The notes: generated from the letters alone by a model not told the origin. A stretch of DNA of 64,000 nucleotides from Diploscapter coronatus (GCA_964036155.1 OZ038422.1:79569201-79633200); one strand, 5' to 3'. Positions 44,854-58,436 are shown, counted from the first letter of the stretch. Translations and numbers: made by a program.

Positions 44854-46839
44854 ATTTAAGATTGAAATGAATCCAAATCACTCAAAGTAAAAAAGAATGA
44901 AATGTACGGGACAAAATTTGTATCCACTTGAAAGTTACAATATCTAATCTAGACTGAGAGACAAGTATTGAAAAATTGTGTTATCACGCTATTTGTACTG
45001 CTCTTATATACCTGCACTTCCTGTCTTGAATTATTCAAAACATTTTTAAAACTATTATTTTACCTTAGTGTTATTATCTTTTTATAGTCTTCGTAAAAAC
45101 AAAATTAGTCATCATATATAAAAGGGGAAATTCTAAAGGTAAAGTTGTTGCTCATATCATTGCTCTATTTTGTCATCCTCTTTCATATTATAATTTACTA
45201 ACTACTATTTTTGCCTTATTTTTTATATCGATATTTTGAACTACTCAATAAATATTTCTAAAGTGTCGCGAGAGAAAGACTTCTTCGCGGCACTTCCTCT
45301 TTATCCAATTTCCGTTTGAAATCTACTCTAGTTTTTCGAACACTCATGTTTTGAAACGCTGTAGTTCGAAAATCTCTTTTGAGTTTCCGGTATTCGTAAA
45401 TTTCCCTCCACAGTCACGCAATTTTGCATTGCGTGCAGATTTTCGCCTCTGGTGCGTTCTGCGACTTTAAATTGATGACATTTCGAGTCTCGCGCCTTGC
45501 AGCTTATTTTCAAGGTCTTACTCTCAAATCTCTCGAAATCTCGCTGTCTCTAATCCTATTCTTCATTTCTTTGATTCCCTCTAAATAGTAATTTCTTTAC
45601 AGTAATCTTTCTCCTTTGCCACAACCGCATTGTTATGTTTCCTCCTAATATTTCTGTCTATGGTTCTTTCATTAGTTTGTCCTTGGCATGTCAGTCCCAC
45701 AGTCTCTTTGTCTTTCCCCCGTATGCTAATTTGCCGTTCCAAGGAGTGCCGTTCATAATGCGGGAGTCGTAAGACGAGATAAGGACGAGGATAAAAGGAA
45801 GAGTTTGGAGACATCATTATTTGATTTTCACGACAATATTTGATAGAAAATTCGTACTGAAAGATTTTATATCACAATTTTTGAAATTTCAAGACAATTG
45901 GAACTGCAGAAATCAGTCAAAAGTAATGAAGGAGTGAATAAAAAGTGAATCATAAAATTTCAACAATTCAGTTTCTTGAATTATATTCCGATACGGTAAT
46001 TTGCCGTGTATTTACATGGTTTTTTTTTCCAACCCCTTGCTGCTGCTGCTTACCTTTCACCTTCTAATCGAGAAAGAGAGAGAATTCATCGTTCCTCAGT
46101 CTTCAATTCGAGGTCAACCGGCACAGGTAAGAACAAGCCAATCCAGGCACGTTTCTTGCAAACTCACAATTATCTCAGCCAGCGCTCTAACCGCTTTTCC
46201 TCAGCACATGGAACGAGGTTCATTTTTCTAAACCGACAATTAACCGAGCAAAAAAGGTCCGGAAATGAAAGAGCTAAGGACAAGACGTATTGTTTCGCTT
46301 ACAAATGCGCGCATTTAGGGAGAACAAAAAAGGCGGTAATTAAATAATTGGGATAATTGCTGGAAGGAGCTAATTATAACGCTTGAAAATCGATGAAATT
46401 CTCTCAAAATATTGAAAAATTTTAAAATTAGACAAAATTGCTCTTCAATAATAAGAAAATAATGCATCAATTATATTGCAATGCCCATAAAATTTCATTC
46501 GACAATAATCTATGAGCGATAACTTTTATTGCTTGATTACCGTAATGAAGCATTCATAATGAGGATTGGCAACGACCTCAGGCTGCTGCACATTTCATTT
46601 ACGATTCCTGCATATTGGGTTACTGTTTGCTCGATCGTTGTTTTATTTGTAAAAGCTCGATATTCCATCACGATAGAGTTAGCATAGTGCATTGTTAATT
46701 GATTCATGCGAGAATAAACTAACGATATTTGCAAAAATAATGATTGATAGGATTTATTGATTTCTGACAAAATATTAAAGAAATGACTTTTATTTCAGGA
46801 CCCGTAGAAAATATTCTTAGTTTTAATCCATTCTGAGCA
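44854..46839. other. Non-coding spacer before the bHLH gene 3' end
   Basis: AT-rich DNA with no supported gene. Possible polyadenylation signals for the bHLH gene (TTTATT on plus) occur at about 46750 and 46785. Open frames near 46.0-46.35 kb lack any recognisable domain. Confidence 0.4.
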
Positions 46840-47599
46840 TCAATTTTGGTGCATTCCTAAAATTGACCATTTAAAACCCTTCAAAGAACAGTTCGAAATA
46901 TAACCTGAATTGTAAGCTCCATTGCAACTATGCGGAGAAGGGCTTGAGTAGGAAGACTGGATTGAGGAATATTGTGATGAGAAGCCCATTTGATAGCACA
47001 TCATTTCCATATCTTCGTGACACATTATATCGGCTGGCAGAGAACAGTTTTGGTAAGCTAAAATTCACTGCTTGCAATTTCAAATGAGAATTTTCTATGA
47101 TGCAAAATTGTATTAGGTGTTGAGAAAATTGCTCACCATCATGGAATCGATTGTCTTGCAAATGCTGTTTCATATCGATGCACAACTGATTCTGTAGATG
47201 TGCAATGTATCTGATCGCTTCCCTCAACGTATCGGCTTTGCTCAATTTCTTGTTGTTCACATGACTTAGTCGTTTACGCAGTTGGTCAAAACCGTTGTTC
47301 ACCTGAAATTGTTGCATAAATCTTTTTTTCAATCAATCATTTATTACTTTGACTAAAACCAAACAATGACTTTACGAATTGCACTATCTAGAAGATAGAG
47401 TGAAGCTAGAAGTTTTTTTCTGATAAATAATAAATTGAAAATTACAAGAAAAATAATGCACTCCATAACATCTTGAAAAATCATTCTCTAGTAAATAGTG
47501 CCTTACCATGTGCACTCGATTCCTCTCTCTTTCATTCCTTCTCTGTTGATTGCTTTTCGAACGAACCGGGTTGAGTTTCGTTGTTGTTGTAGCGGCCAT
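46840..47599 (-). CDS. Achaete-scute-class bHLH transcription factor
   Basis: Three exons: 47599-47507, 47302-47137, 47057-46840; 477 nt, 158 residues. The basic region (RRNERERNRVHMVNNGF) and the helix-loop-helix (LRKRLSHVNNKKLSKADTLR then EAIRYIAHLQNQL) fill residues 19-72 and are split by the first intron inside the basic/helix-1 boundary, as is common in this family. The RNERERNRV basic motif is typical of proneural achaete-scute proteins, which pair with an E/Daughterless partner (HLH-2 in C. elegans) and bind E boxes to specify neurons. The C-terminus is Ser/Tyr-rich. In C. elegans the closest classes are HLH-3, HLH-4, HLH-6 and HLH-14; I cannot assign orthology. A GTG codon upstream in frame is not used because the ATG at 47599 gives the normal short N-terminus. 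Confidence 0.88.
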
Positions 47600-50500
47600 C
47601 GAATGAATTATTGAGTGGATTGGTGGGTAAGTCACGAATGGGTTAAGGGTCTGTAAAAATGGAATTTTTTAAATAAAAAAATGGAGGATAAAGGCGGCGA
47701 GTAGAGAAATTTTATCTAAAAATAGGAAAGAAAATGAAGAAACTTTCAAAAATATTAAATTTTATAGGATAATCTGGAAAATTATTTGCATTAGTTGCAT
47801 CGTTGCATACGCAAACTATTATGTTAAACGAACCCTTCCCCCACCAAACTCTATCCTATTTCGCCTACAACTGTGCAACTACTTTTTTCAAATTTCTAGA
47901 TTTTATTTAAATAAAAAAAACTATAGAATAGAAAGGAAAATATCAACAAAAAAAATCGATAAATAATTGGTAGTTAAGCTTCTGGAAGCTGGTCATTTTC
48001 TTGACAGACACACAATAAAACCGCACACCGCCAAGACCCAGATCTCTCACGCAAATAGGGCTACTGCCTTATTTGGAAATAGGCAGAGAGGGAAGAAGGA
48101 ACAGAGAGGACAAGATTAGAATACCATGCAAGGGGGCGGGGACTACACATATCCATGAATGGATAAATGAGGCTAGAGCTATCTATCTTATTCACTCACT
48201 TCCAACTAATATTGAATTGAATGTTTGAAGCATAAATATAGGATCCTCAAGCAAATATGACGATTTGATGTTGGTGACAGGATTTTTTGGCAGAAATGTC
48301 AACGGAGTTGTAAGCAATGTTATTTTGTGAAGAAAAATAAAATAACAAATTTTTCTAGCCGAATGAATCGCAAAAATCCGTTGCTTGAAATCGACACATT
48401 TGGCGAACTTCAAACTGCATGGACGCAAAAATTATGACCTGGCTTTTGGCACAGAGCCGTTTTATCAAATTTATCGTTGATTTAGACTAGGTCTTTTATG
48501 ACATTGTGGGTTTGAAGGGTACTTCCTTCCCAAAATTTTGGTTTCAAACTACCACGCTGTTATCACAAACACATTTTTGCAAAGGAGCGGAGCTTGAAGA
48601 TCCTATATAAGGTAATATGAAAATATCAAAACAAATTGGTATAACATAACTTTCCCTGATACTCGAAGTATTTTCATTCATTTTTGATATTTGTAAACGA
48701 ATTATATCAATCAAAAACTCGACAAAATGATAGAAATAATCAAATTTTAAAGTCACGACGAAACCTATTCGTCTATCCTTCCATTTTCCAATCAAACGAA
48801 AGGGTTAATTTACCGTTTTATCTATTCTCTCCTTCTCACTATTTGCTATTTTTTGCATCGTTTTTTCCATAAAAATGAGCGGCGTCCATGCGGCGCTATT
48901 TTTTGCGCGTTTTGTGGCCGCTTCACGCATGTCAAATGTCACCTAAAATGGGAAGAATGTCTGAAAGAGCGGATGAAATAGTATGGAAAATGAAAGCGAA
49001 AAGATGAACAAAATAAAGACTCCACTAATCAGCCAGCTAATTTTGAAATTCGCGACTGAACCCTGGGAAGATGATATTTGAATTTTGAAGCATGGATGGG
49101 ATAAAACTGGCTGAGATAATTCGAATCGCGGATGGAAATCAAGAAATCGGCCGAGGGCAGCTGCAGACGAAATGACAAAATGAGATTTGCTCCCTTTGAA
49201 CAAGGAGATGACATTCTCTCTGTATGGGCGAGATCAAGAAAAATTACGAAATTTACATTCTCTAAAGAAACATGCTAGAAAATATTTCGCCATACCAAAC
49301 GTTTTCAAATCGGCTCCTTTTGAAGGAGGTGTTTCTGCAAGTAAACTTTAGTGTGAGGTCTCGGTTTTTCCTATCCCTTTCAAAAAAAGTGACTGTTCCC
49401 GACTTTGACCTTTCACCTTTTATCCTCTATAATTCTCCCTTTATGGGTAGATCTTCTTCGTCTAAATGGGTCCATTCAACAAAATCAAACATTCGTTATT
49501 TGGAAATTTACGATTCAATCATTTCTGCTCAGAATTCAAAAGTTGAGGCTATTACTCTACACTATCTTTTTCCACGCAAGAATTATGCGCTTAATTTTGG
49601 CAGGTGCATTGCGGAAATCTCCTTGATTGGCCGTGTTCTCGGACAAAAAGATTCTTATCTGCGCGATCGTTTTCTCGGTGCTCGATTTTCGCTCTAACGG
49701 GAAATGCCTGGGTTAACAATAACCTGCAATTAGCGCTGAGCCGATCAAATTCGCTCAGCCCCATTGTGCAACACGATTTGGAATAATATGGTTTTTCGAA
49801 CTAATCATTAGGCAATTAGCAGATTGAATTGCTCTAATTATCTTCTCATTACGATTAATCAAGAGTTCTCCATGAAAGTAGACTCAGGATTCTGCTCGAT
49901 ATACCCCCAAAAGTTGCCGCAAACCCTAATCCCTCTCTACTTCATAACCTCAAGTACTTGAATGACCAAACGACCAGATAAAGGAAGTCCGCCCGATGTC
50001 AAGTGCTTGAGTCGATATCGCAGCCGGTTTTCGGCTCGAAAAGCACTCATTCATGCACATGCCCAAATAGGATTAGAATATTCGTCAAGAAAGTTTGAGC
50101 ATCGTAAGCCGCTTGTTGGCAAACACACAGTGAAGTAAGTAGTGGCAAGATAATTAGACGCCGGATATGGTCAATAGGTCGAATGAAACGATTGGTTATG
50201 AGCTTTGAAACTTGCCGATAACTCCTTGATCTACGGTAACTGAGGAAAAAATAACCGAAGAACAGATTTTCCTTGCAATTATCATTTTGATATTTTCGAA
50301 TTTGGAGAGGAAACTAAATCCATATGATTTACTCTTCTTCTGCATGACATTATGATATCGTTCATTCATTGACTCATATTTGAACCTTAGGATTCTTACC
50401 TGACGTTTGCTCTAGAATGAGCAATTGAGATAACGTTATCTACTATAGTCTTTGCAAGGTTTTTTTTTTATAGTTTTGACGGGCATTTCGCGGACCTTGA

Positions 50501-51121
50501 TGATGAGCGCCAAACTTAGTTAGTTTTCATGCTTTGAATTTTAGAGTTCAAATTCTTGAATTTAGTCGAAACAATTCAGACTACAGTATCACCTCTTTCT
50601 ACGTCCATTTTCGACAGTCCATTTCGCTCTTCACCCGTTTCGACAGGCTTCTTTCATCTCCTCCCTGCAGTGTGTCGAGCAATGATGCGGTAAGTCGTTT
50701 CCTCGTCAGTCCTCGGAAAAACTAACAAACCAGCCAAATGCAGTTGAATGCAGTCAAAGTGCGGCAGAGTCTTTGATCTGCACGCTGACTGAGAGGGGAC
50801 AAGAATTTATGCGCGCATCGTAAACCAACCACACACAACTACAACCACAAACACTTGTCTTTCATTCATCTAAATATGTCAAAAATAGAAATAGAACTTT
50901 TATGGCATATCCTTGATACATCTCGAGTTAATATATGCATTTATTTGTGGTTCTTCGAAAGTTCATCTACAATATACATCTTTTTTCATTATCAACAATA
51001 TTTCTTTCCAAAACGAGTGGACTTTTCAATAACCCTTAAATTTGTGTACCTAAATACGAATATCAAACTTGAACTAGCATAAACTAACGATAATAGATAA
51101 GCTCAACCAATCGATAAATCT
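47600..51121. other. Upstream region of bHLH gene and adjoining intergenic DNA
   Basis: No gene supported in 3.5 kb. It contains AT-rich tracts, motif copies of the ACTATTTCG/CGAAATAGT type (47865, 48972) and a 141-codon open frame at 49272-49697 with no domain. A potential donor (GATGCG|GTAAGTC near 50690) exists, but nothing links it to a gene. Confidence 0.4.
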
Positions 51122-52076
51122 TCATTTGTAGCCCCTCGTCTGTTCGTGTCTAGCGACGTTGTGACCATCTCTAAAAATTAAAGAAAAAATATAAACAGTG
51201 CAAATTCTGAAATGCCTACGTATTCGTCAGAACTGTTTCCACACAATCACCCTGACCCCAGCAAGAAATTTCATTCGCAATAATAGAAGCTGGCGGAGCA
51301 TGTCGACCTCCACCATTTCGGGCATAAATCTGGAATTTTCACCATTTCACCATAGTTTCTCTTTCAATATCATACTTTTATACTTTTCCCCACTCTCAAT
51401 ACGATCAACGGTAAATCATATTTGAGTGTAGGATGATTATCTACGTATTGTTCGATTTGAAATCCGGAAATATCCTAAATTTAATAGTTAAAAATGAAAC
51501 AGCATTAAAACTACCTCATCTTTTGTTCCAGAAGTATTCTCTAAAATGATGTATTTCCCACTAGGCTCACATGCGCTGATACAAATATTACCTCGGAACT
51601 GGAAATTGAATTTCTATGGTAAAAGCTTTGAGAAATCACGACGAATACTCACCCTAGTTTCTCCTTTAACGAACGATTTTTCTGACAATGATAATTGCGA
51701 TAGATTTGCATCAGTCAAAGATTTATCCTGTCTCGCCTTTTCTTCGCTCTTCGTTTTGTAAGTCGCAAATTCCCGATGAATATTTCGAATGGTCTCTTCA
51801 GAATCTCGCAGCTAAAAGAATTTATCTTGAATGATTTCTATTCAACGAAGGTACCGTATCCTGTAATTCTTCAATGGTTTTATCCTTCTTATAGATTTCC
51901 TCCATCAAAATTGCTTTTTCTTCTCTGAAATGTCGAGGAAATTGGGATAAGTTCAAGGTTCAAAATGAAACGTCTTACTTCCGATACTCGTTCATCTTTT
52001 TCAGCTGCTCCAGCAAGTCGTCCCTTTCCTTTTCGAGAGATTCAACTTTTTCCTCCAACATCGAAGTGTACTCCAT
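51122..52076 (-). CDS. Short intermediate-filament relative with lamin-tail domain
   Basis: Seven exons: 52076-51979, 51924-51855, 51811-51653, 51598-51515, 51474-51376, 51329-51220, 51170-51122; 669 nt, 222 residues. Residues 1 to about 105 are a Glu/Lys-rich coiled coil (MLEEKVESLEKERDDLLEQL). Residues 110-215 form a lamin-tail (immunoglobulin-like) domain: CISACEPSGKYIILENTSG, RVGKSIKIYARNGGG, HAPPASI, CWGQGDCVETVL, then NTDGHNVARH. These match the 'V.I....p.G.yv.l.N', 'kiWar..Gg.h.PP' and 'WG.G....T.L.d..G' pattern of nematode cytoplasmic intermediate filaments and lamins. A normal filament protein has a rod of about 350 residues; here only about 100 precede the tail, and the rod-end TYRKLLEGEE motif is not seen. 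It may be a truncated paralogue, or upstream exons may be missing. The last exon is needed to complete the domain. Confidence 0.75.
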
Positions 52077-54446
52077 GTTTGCAAAAATCTCTGAGTTAAA
52101 CAAAATCGAAAGGTAAGAGGGAAATTTAGAAGGATGTCACAAAAATTTCTAAATTATGCATTGAGTGTCTTTTGAAATGTTCGTTCGTTTTTTATGAAAG
52201 AAAACGAGAGTTCTGGAAAGAAAGAAGGAAGACGCAAGATTTAGGGACACTGGGTTCCCCCTTTTTGGCTAAGCTTTTGCGTTGCTTTCTGCATATGAAT
52301 ATATTCGTGTCCTGAGGGGGTGCATGGCACAGGGCGAAAAGAGACGTCGAGACGCGCAGTCAGCCAAGAGTGCAAATTTAGAAGTGAACAAGTGAGGAAG
52401 AAGTTATGAAAACCCAAATCCGGAAGAGAAGGGAGGAAAAGATGATGCAACGTCGTGTCAGACCAATATGAAATATGCTCGCAAAAATGTGCTAAATAAC
52501 ATCTGCTGATCTTTAATTTATACGAGTCGGGACTTTTTTAGTCGGGATTTGATGAAAAATAACTTGAGGCTAAGGAAATTATGGTTTAATGTATTGGCAA
52601 ATGAACTATTCTGAATATATTGAAATAGCCTTTCTTTTTTACCTTTGATCGAAAAATATTTGTGAAAGTAGCAACTCAATTATAAAGGTGAAATCTAGAA
52701 AAAGAAAAACTATGGATTAGGTGAAACTTTTTAACATTTTCATTATTGAAATTGAGCTTCTGACTACGCAATGATATCTCAAGGAGTGAAATATTCATCA
52801 CGAAGGCATGAAAATGAACGTGAAAAACGCCTGTTCCCCCTATATTTACGCCCGCGTGAGAGGAAGATTGATTACCGAGATTTGCAAGTGATAAAATGCT
52901 CAAATCTCATGCTTCCGCAAAGAGAATGAAATATTTTACCGAAAAGGATAAATCTTGGTGAACTTTTCTGAAAATGGGAACGAAACGAGGCCTCATTTTG
53001 GAAGGATGATTACCCAAATTAGATTTTCTCAAAGCTCAATTGGGCTTGACAAGCAGAAGAACCAAGTCATCACATAAAATCAACGAGATTACCGAAAAGT
53101 ATAGGAGTTCCGAAAAATTCTCAAATTTTCCGAATAGCTTCATCTTTGAATTCAAGTTTGAAAGTAAAATTGAAATCAACAAATGAGAAACATTTTGACG
53201 CGTTTCATTCATTTTTCAACAGCGCAAATGAAAAGTGCTAAATTGTAACAAAATCAATCTTCGTTTTTCACGACATAAACTTGGCAAAAATAATTCAAAG
53301 TTTCAAAATTTCATAGGAAAAATGCAGGGTTGCAAGATTCGAGTCGAGAATGAAAATTTTTCAACACGCCATCTAGTAAACAATCCATCCATGTTGTGTT
53401 TGAAAATAAACATTTTCCGAAATTCCAGTCATTTTTCACAAGACAAGGATTAGCCAGATGCCCAAACATATGTAAAGAGAAAAGTGCAATTTTAGGATTC
53501 ACAAATTTTGACGAGATGATAAAGCGAGCCTTCAAAACTCATATAAAAACTTGTAAAAGGGATAAGTTCCAACTTTAACAAATTCTTGACAAGGGAACTG
53601 GAAATTAAGCATTGTTAATGACGGCTCTTATCAAAATTTTAGGGAATCACAGTATCATTTTCTCTAACAATGGGAACAACGCCTTTAATTTACACATCTT
53701 CATTGTAGGATTCTTCACAGTTTTATCTTAAAGATAATAAGTGCAAAGATGAAAATGCTAGAGCATGCATGGTTATGAAAACTTTTATAATATAGGTTTC
53801 TTTCTTTAATTTTTGAACTATTTATTTGTTAATTAAATGCATGATTACCTCTACTATATGAACAATTACACCCCGAAAAATTAAAATTTACAAAATACCT
53901 TACAAAAACAATACACCAAGTACCTAAATTGAGCACGGAGATTCCAAAAAAATGTTTCAGCCCGATTTGAGCTCAGCCGGAGGTCGAAATTAACATAAAA
54001 TCGATTTCTCAAAAGTCGATATTTCCTCAACAAAACGGGGCTCATTCGACTCAGAATTTTACACATTTTGTAATTAGGGCCCATGGGTGTATCCATCATA
54101 TAAGTTTGGCTCGGATCCAAGACACTTTTGCAGTTGTCCGGCCTTTGTTCGGGTTACTCAAAGAATGCGTCTTAAGAGAATATTATCAGTTCAATTAGTG
54201 ATATGGCGGGTATGAACTTTTGTGTTGATATTTTATCTTTTATGGAAATAGTTTTCTCAAAACTAATAAAAACAAATTCATCTGTAAAAATAGGCATTTC
54301 TTGGGATCAGAAACGTTATTACAAAATCTAGAGAAACTTAAAATAAACAAATATTTGAACATAAAAATCGAAATAGAATAATAAACCCAAAATACCCGTG
54401 AGCTTATTAAGCAAAAGAAATGAACAGTGTTAAATTATTCCATCTA
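52077..54446. other. Intergenic region upstream of the IF-like gene
   Basis: Searched for missing rod exons; none recognised. Repeat D copy 2 lies at 54095-54142. Otherwise AT-rich. Confidence 0.4.
54095..54142. repeat. Short dispersed repeat D (copy 2)
   Basis: Shares TCGGATCC followed by GACACTTTTGCA and TTGTCC with 8915-8972. Function unknown; possibly the edge of a decayed element. Confidence 0.5.
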
Positions 54447-54733
54447 TCAGGCAGTATGATTATCGTTATTCGGAATCGCGATGTTATAAATTCTATTTCT
54501 CTGGACTTGATTATTGTCTAGCTTTCGTGCCAAAGTCTTCACCGTGATATTTTTCGTCTTCGATTTCTCACGATTCTGAGTATCCAATCGCTAAAATTCA
54601 ATGGGAACTGTATAGATAAATATCGTAATTATTAAAAATTTCACTATTCTACCTGAATTGCACTTTTAGTCAGGAAATAAAGTGTCAAAAACTGAATTTG
54701 TGGACCACATATTGTAATAGTAGCTGCTATTGA
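54447..54733 (-). CDS. Possible C-terminal exons of a membrane protein
   Basis: Two in-phase exons (54733-54653 and 54590-54447) flanked by good splice signals. The first encodes a hydrophobic segment (ATITICGPQIQFLTLYFLTK). The second encodes a basic polar tail of about 47 residues ending in a stop. The shape, last transmembrane helix then polar tail, fits a chemoreceptor-like 7TM protein, but I cannot match a family. It may be part of one gene with the exons at 55376-56398. Confidence 0.3.
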
Positions 54734-55375
54734 CTAAATTAACTTTAAAAGCTCATTTAGTTTTGAAGGGCTATATGGAAGCTTTACGGCGTCATGATGC
54801 GAGACTTGAGAAAAATAGGGTGCATGAAATCAGGGAAGTGTTTATTTCCCTACGGCAATTAATAAGAGTAGTAACTAATGTTGCCCTCGTTTTTCCACAA
54901 TTTGTAACTTCTTTCGAACGAGAGATTTATGAATGAGAGAGTGCAGAGAAGATAGAAAGAAGTTTCAATTTGTGGGAAAACAGGGGTAGTAAGTAGTAAG
55001 CAAAAACTATTGCATTTTTTACTACTTTTATTAATTGCCTTCCACTACTATTTCGTCAGGTAACAGCTATATGACTGAGGACGGAGGACTTAGCTAGGGG
55101 ACACTTCATCAGTTTTTTGAAATACCCTCCGTCATCTCATAGTTAAGACCTCTGTCATTTAGTAGAATGCCCTCCGTTCTCTGTCATATAGTAATTGTTA
55201 TTTCGTCATGTCTCGTGTAATGATCGCCTTGCGATTCTCATTTAGCTTTTTATGAATATTCTTACAATAAAACCATTTCCATTGGTTTTAGTCGACAATA
55301 GGGACATCATTCCAGCACAATGGATGATTATTTCAACAATTGTCTAAAACAATATCCATCATTCATAGGAAATAT

Positions 55376-56398
55376 TTAATGCAAATTTTCTACATGAGCT
55401 ATCAACCGTCGACTCAAACCATTTTCGCTTTTCCTCAGATTCGGAGATATTTTGCTAAGCTGTCGCTTGAGCTTCCTCAATAGATAAACGGTACTCCAGA
55501 TTAAAATCGGAATTAATATTCCATTTATTATGATATTTATAATGGATGGAACATAAGCATTCTGAATTTGGAATTATATTCATTCTGGTTAAAAGTATAA
55601 TTCAACAAGTCATATGGTCAGGGGTGTTCTGAATTTCAATTACGAAAAATTTCGACTTCTGGGGTTTTACAATTCCAATTTTGACTTCGAAATTTGAAAG
55701 ATTAAAATATTAAACACTCCTGATATGGGTTTTCTTACATAGTAGTTCATAGATACGACTAAATCATTGAACATCAACATATTCAAATAATCATCCTCCT
55801 GTAGTTCTGCACCTAATTGATGCACTGCACGCTTCAGATCATTCAATATCTTTCTACGATTCTTATATGGCTCATTGCCAACAAATATGATGCGATAAAT
55901 GGTTTTTGCATCCATAAAGCAAAAAATAAGCGTAATAATTATCATTGAAGCAACGAATATGCATTTGTTGAGGTTTGTGATTCGATAATTCGGTTTACTA
56001 GAATAGTTTTTGAAAGATCAATGAAATTTATACAGATCTAGGAAGGATTTAAGTCATACTAAAAATAGACGAGGGGAATCGCAAAACGAAATCATAATTA
56101 TGACTTCAAAATTCTCCCCGGAATATATATATATATATATATTTTTTTTTGTTGAAAATTTCAAGCTAGAGAGAAATTTTTTAAAAAAAATCTTATGAGG
56201 TTAGGTCGCAGGACTATTTTGGCTTAAATCCTCCCTAAGTCTGAATTTATATTCATACTCAGAAAATGCCCTCGCTCGTTGAACTGCCATTGCACAAGAT
56301 ACCAATTTCACCACATTTGCAATCATCAATTCCGATGATAGAATCATGTGAAAATAAATCTGAAAAATATGAAATACACCAATAAATGAGCAGAACAA
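55376..56398 (-). CDS. Fragmentary multi-exon membrane protein, possibly chemoreceptor-like
   Basis: Three candidate exons: about 56361-56210 (a helix, then EYEYKFRLREDL), about 56000-55739 (a strongly hydrophobic IIITLIFCFMD segment followed by a basic loop, ending MNYY), and 55561-55376 (helix NIIINGILIPILIWSTVYLL, then RKLKRQL and a stop). The last two join in phase 0. The first cannot be joined in phase with a clear donor, so the model may be a pseudogene or incomplete. The 'YxxRLRED' string faintly recalls Sra/Srb-type chemoreceptors. Treat the family as unknown. Confidence 0.28.
56122..56142. repeat. (AT)n microsatellite
   Basis: About ten AT units followed by a T run. Confidence 0.9.
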
Positions 56399-56399
56399 A

Positions 56400-58436
56400 G
56401 TTAGGGGTCAAGTAATAATACTTTCTTTTTTTAAATTGCTGTACGGGCAGAATTCCTCGTTCACAAAATTAGCATTCCCCAAAATCTCATTTCTCATTTG
56501 ATCTCAAACTCATCTCATTGCCACTTCTCTCGACATGAAATAAACACCCTTTGGAAGTCAGCGTGTTTTATCTGTAAAGTGAAATCAGAAAACCAAGTAA
56601 AAAGGGTTTCCGAATCAAAGTCTCTCATTCGATTACTGTTGAGTGGATCGTGACCAGGAAAGGAATAAAAAAACCTTGCTAAATCAAATGGAATCAGGCT
56701 CAAACTTTTCATACTTTTCTGTATTACAAAAAAAAACTCATGAGATAAATATCGCATGATTTTATTACCTTCAATCTATGAACATATTATCAAAAAATAT
56801 AGAGCTTAAATCCAATTGATTTAGTTCAATGACTTATATTTATGTATATGTATATAAAAAGTAATTTTTACCCCTGCATCACTACTATATATACAACACA
56901 GAGTTTTCATAGATGCATAACGAAAATAATAATCCTAGAATATACATAGAGTTATGTCTGAAACAATCAACTCACAGCAGTGATGATAATTAACGTATAG
57001 ACACATTTCAATATTAATAGTGATAGCAACTGTTTTTCAAATGTTGAAAAATTTGCCAATTTCCTCATTAATATCATAATCGTTCGTGTTCCAAGTATGA
57101 ATAGAATTAGTTCTAATAAATGTGCCAAAAAGAATTCGGCATATGCGATAACATTAGCATCTTCATTAGGGATTACTAAAAGTATACAAATGTTGGAATT
57201 TAATAAAGAAAAAATAGCTAATAATTTAAAAGAAAGATTTTCAGATACAAAATGTCTTACTTACGTAGTGGGCGATGTATAAATAAAGTGAAAAACGCAC
57301 CATAATGTGTAGTGGATTCGGTAAACCCTAGGAAAATTCTATTTGTATAAAAGTCATGCATAAAATGTTTAGTTTTTAATATTTTGCAAAATTCATTAAC
57401 TTAAAATTGATATTATTATATATGTCACTAATGTGAGAAAATTTTATAATGATTTAAATGAAAAATGTTGAATATACCCTCGCAGAGGTCCGTGCCATTT
57501 TCATCATGATAGTCATACAATTTTAAATCGTTATATTTGATTAGACAAATATACATTATTATAATGAATTGTATAGAATTAAAGAAAGTTTAGCGATTTT
57601 AATTCGAACTCGTTGTTTTTATAGTAGAATCAATGTTTTAATAAGAAGTTTCTAATAGCGAAGTTTTATTGCGAAATTAAACAGCAAAGATAATCGGCTG
57701 CCAAATAAACTATCAAGAGATTTTTGAGCATTTCATTTTTGACAGGTGATATTTTCAATTTACAATCATGAACGACGTACGAAAAATAAGGTATTTACGA
57801 GAGCTTATTTATAAAAATCGAGTATGGGATATGGTATCCAAAAAGTTGATCCTCAAATTTTAAGTTGATTTTTTTTCTCTGGAGGTTTTCGACCACGCTG
57901 ATTACGAATATGACGGTTAAAACCCGATCCGACTACTTGTTCAAGTTGTTCCGGAAGGTCCGCATCCGGTAGCTCTAAAAACTCTATTTTCGTTATTCGG
58001 CATGGGAAAAATTCAAATTTGGTATCAAAATGCTTGCAGAGACCAGCTGAACACGATTCTGAAAAGACGTCGTCGAAATGACACCAAATAAGGAAGTTCT
58101 GGTAAAAATAATGAAACATATGGAAAATGTAATATCGATGTTTCGCTTTTTAATTTTTTTTTAAAGACCCAGGTTCCGTGAGTTATTTATACTGGGAAGT
58201 AGTCCGGATCTTCTAGTTTCCGAAATACTTTACCGTTTTCCTACAAACTGCCCGCTAGCGGAGAAATTTCACTTCTTCGAAGAGTTATCATGGCTCATTT
58301 TCCCTAAGTTGATTTAAAAATTCATAACTTGCATAATTCTAAATCAAATTCGATATGTTTTTTATTTGACAGCATTTAATCCATAAATTATCAGACAATA
58401 AAATAAGATTTTTAAAAAATATTAATTTCTGCAGAA
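56400..58436. other. AT-rich intergenic stretch
   Basis: No supported gene. A 56-codon plus-strand open stretch at 57921-58091 ends in a sequence resembling homeodomain helix 3 (IQIWYQN), but it is probably chance or a relic. A minus-strand open frame overlaps it at 57853-58119. Confidence 0.35.

Noticed and set aside
47600..47635. Upstream in-frame GTG start for the bHLH gene
   Set aside because: Nematode nuclear genes normally start at ATG; the ATG at 47599 suffices and the extra residues show nothing family-like.
49272..49697. 141-codon plus-strand open frame
   Set aside because: Amino-acid composition looks random, no domain, no signal peptide, no neighbouring exon in phase.
51216..51219. 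Stop codon TAG as the end of the IF-like gene
   Set aside because: Reading through exon 6 gives a stop at 51216, but the donor AC|GTAGG at 51220 and the next exon complete the conserved tail-domain end (NTDGHNVARH), so splicing is preferred.
57097..57282. 61-codon plus-strand open frame
   Set aside because: AT-rich, no domain, no splice context; likely chance.
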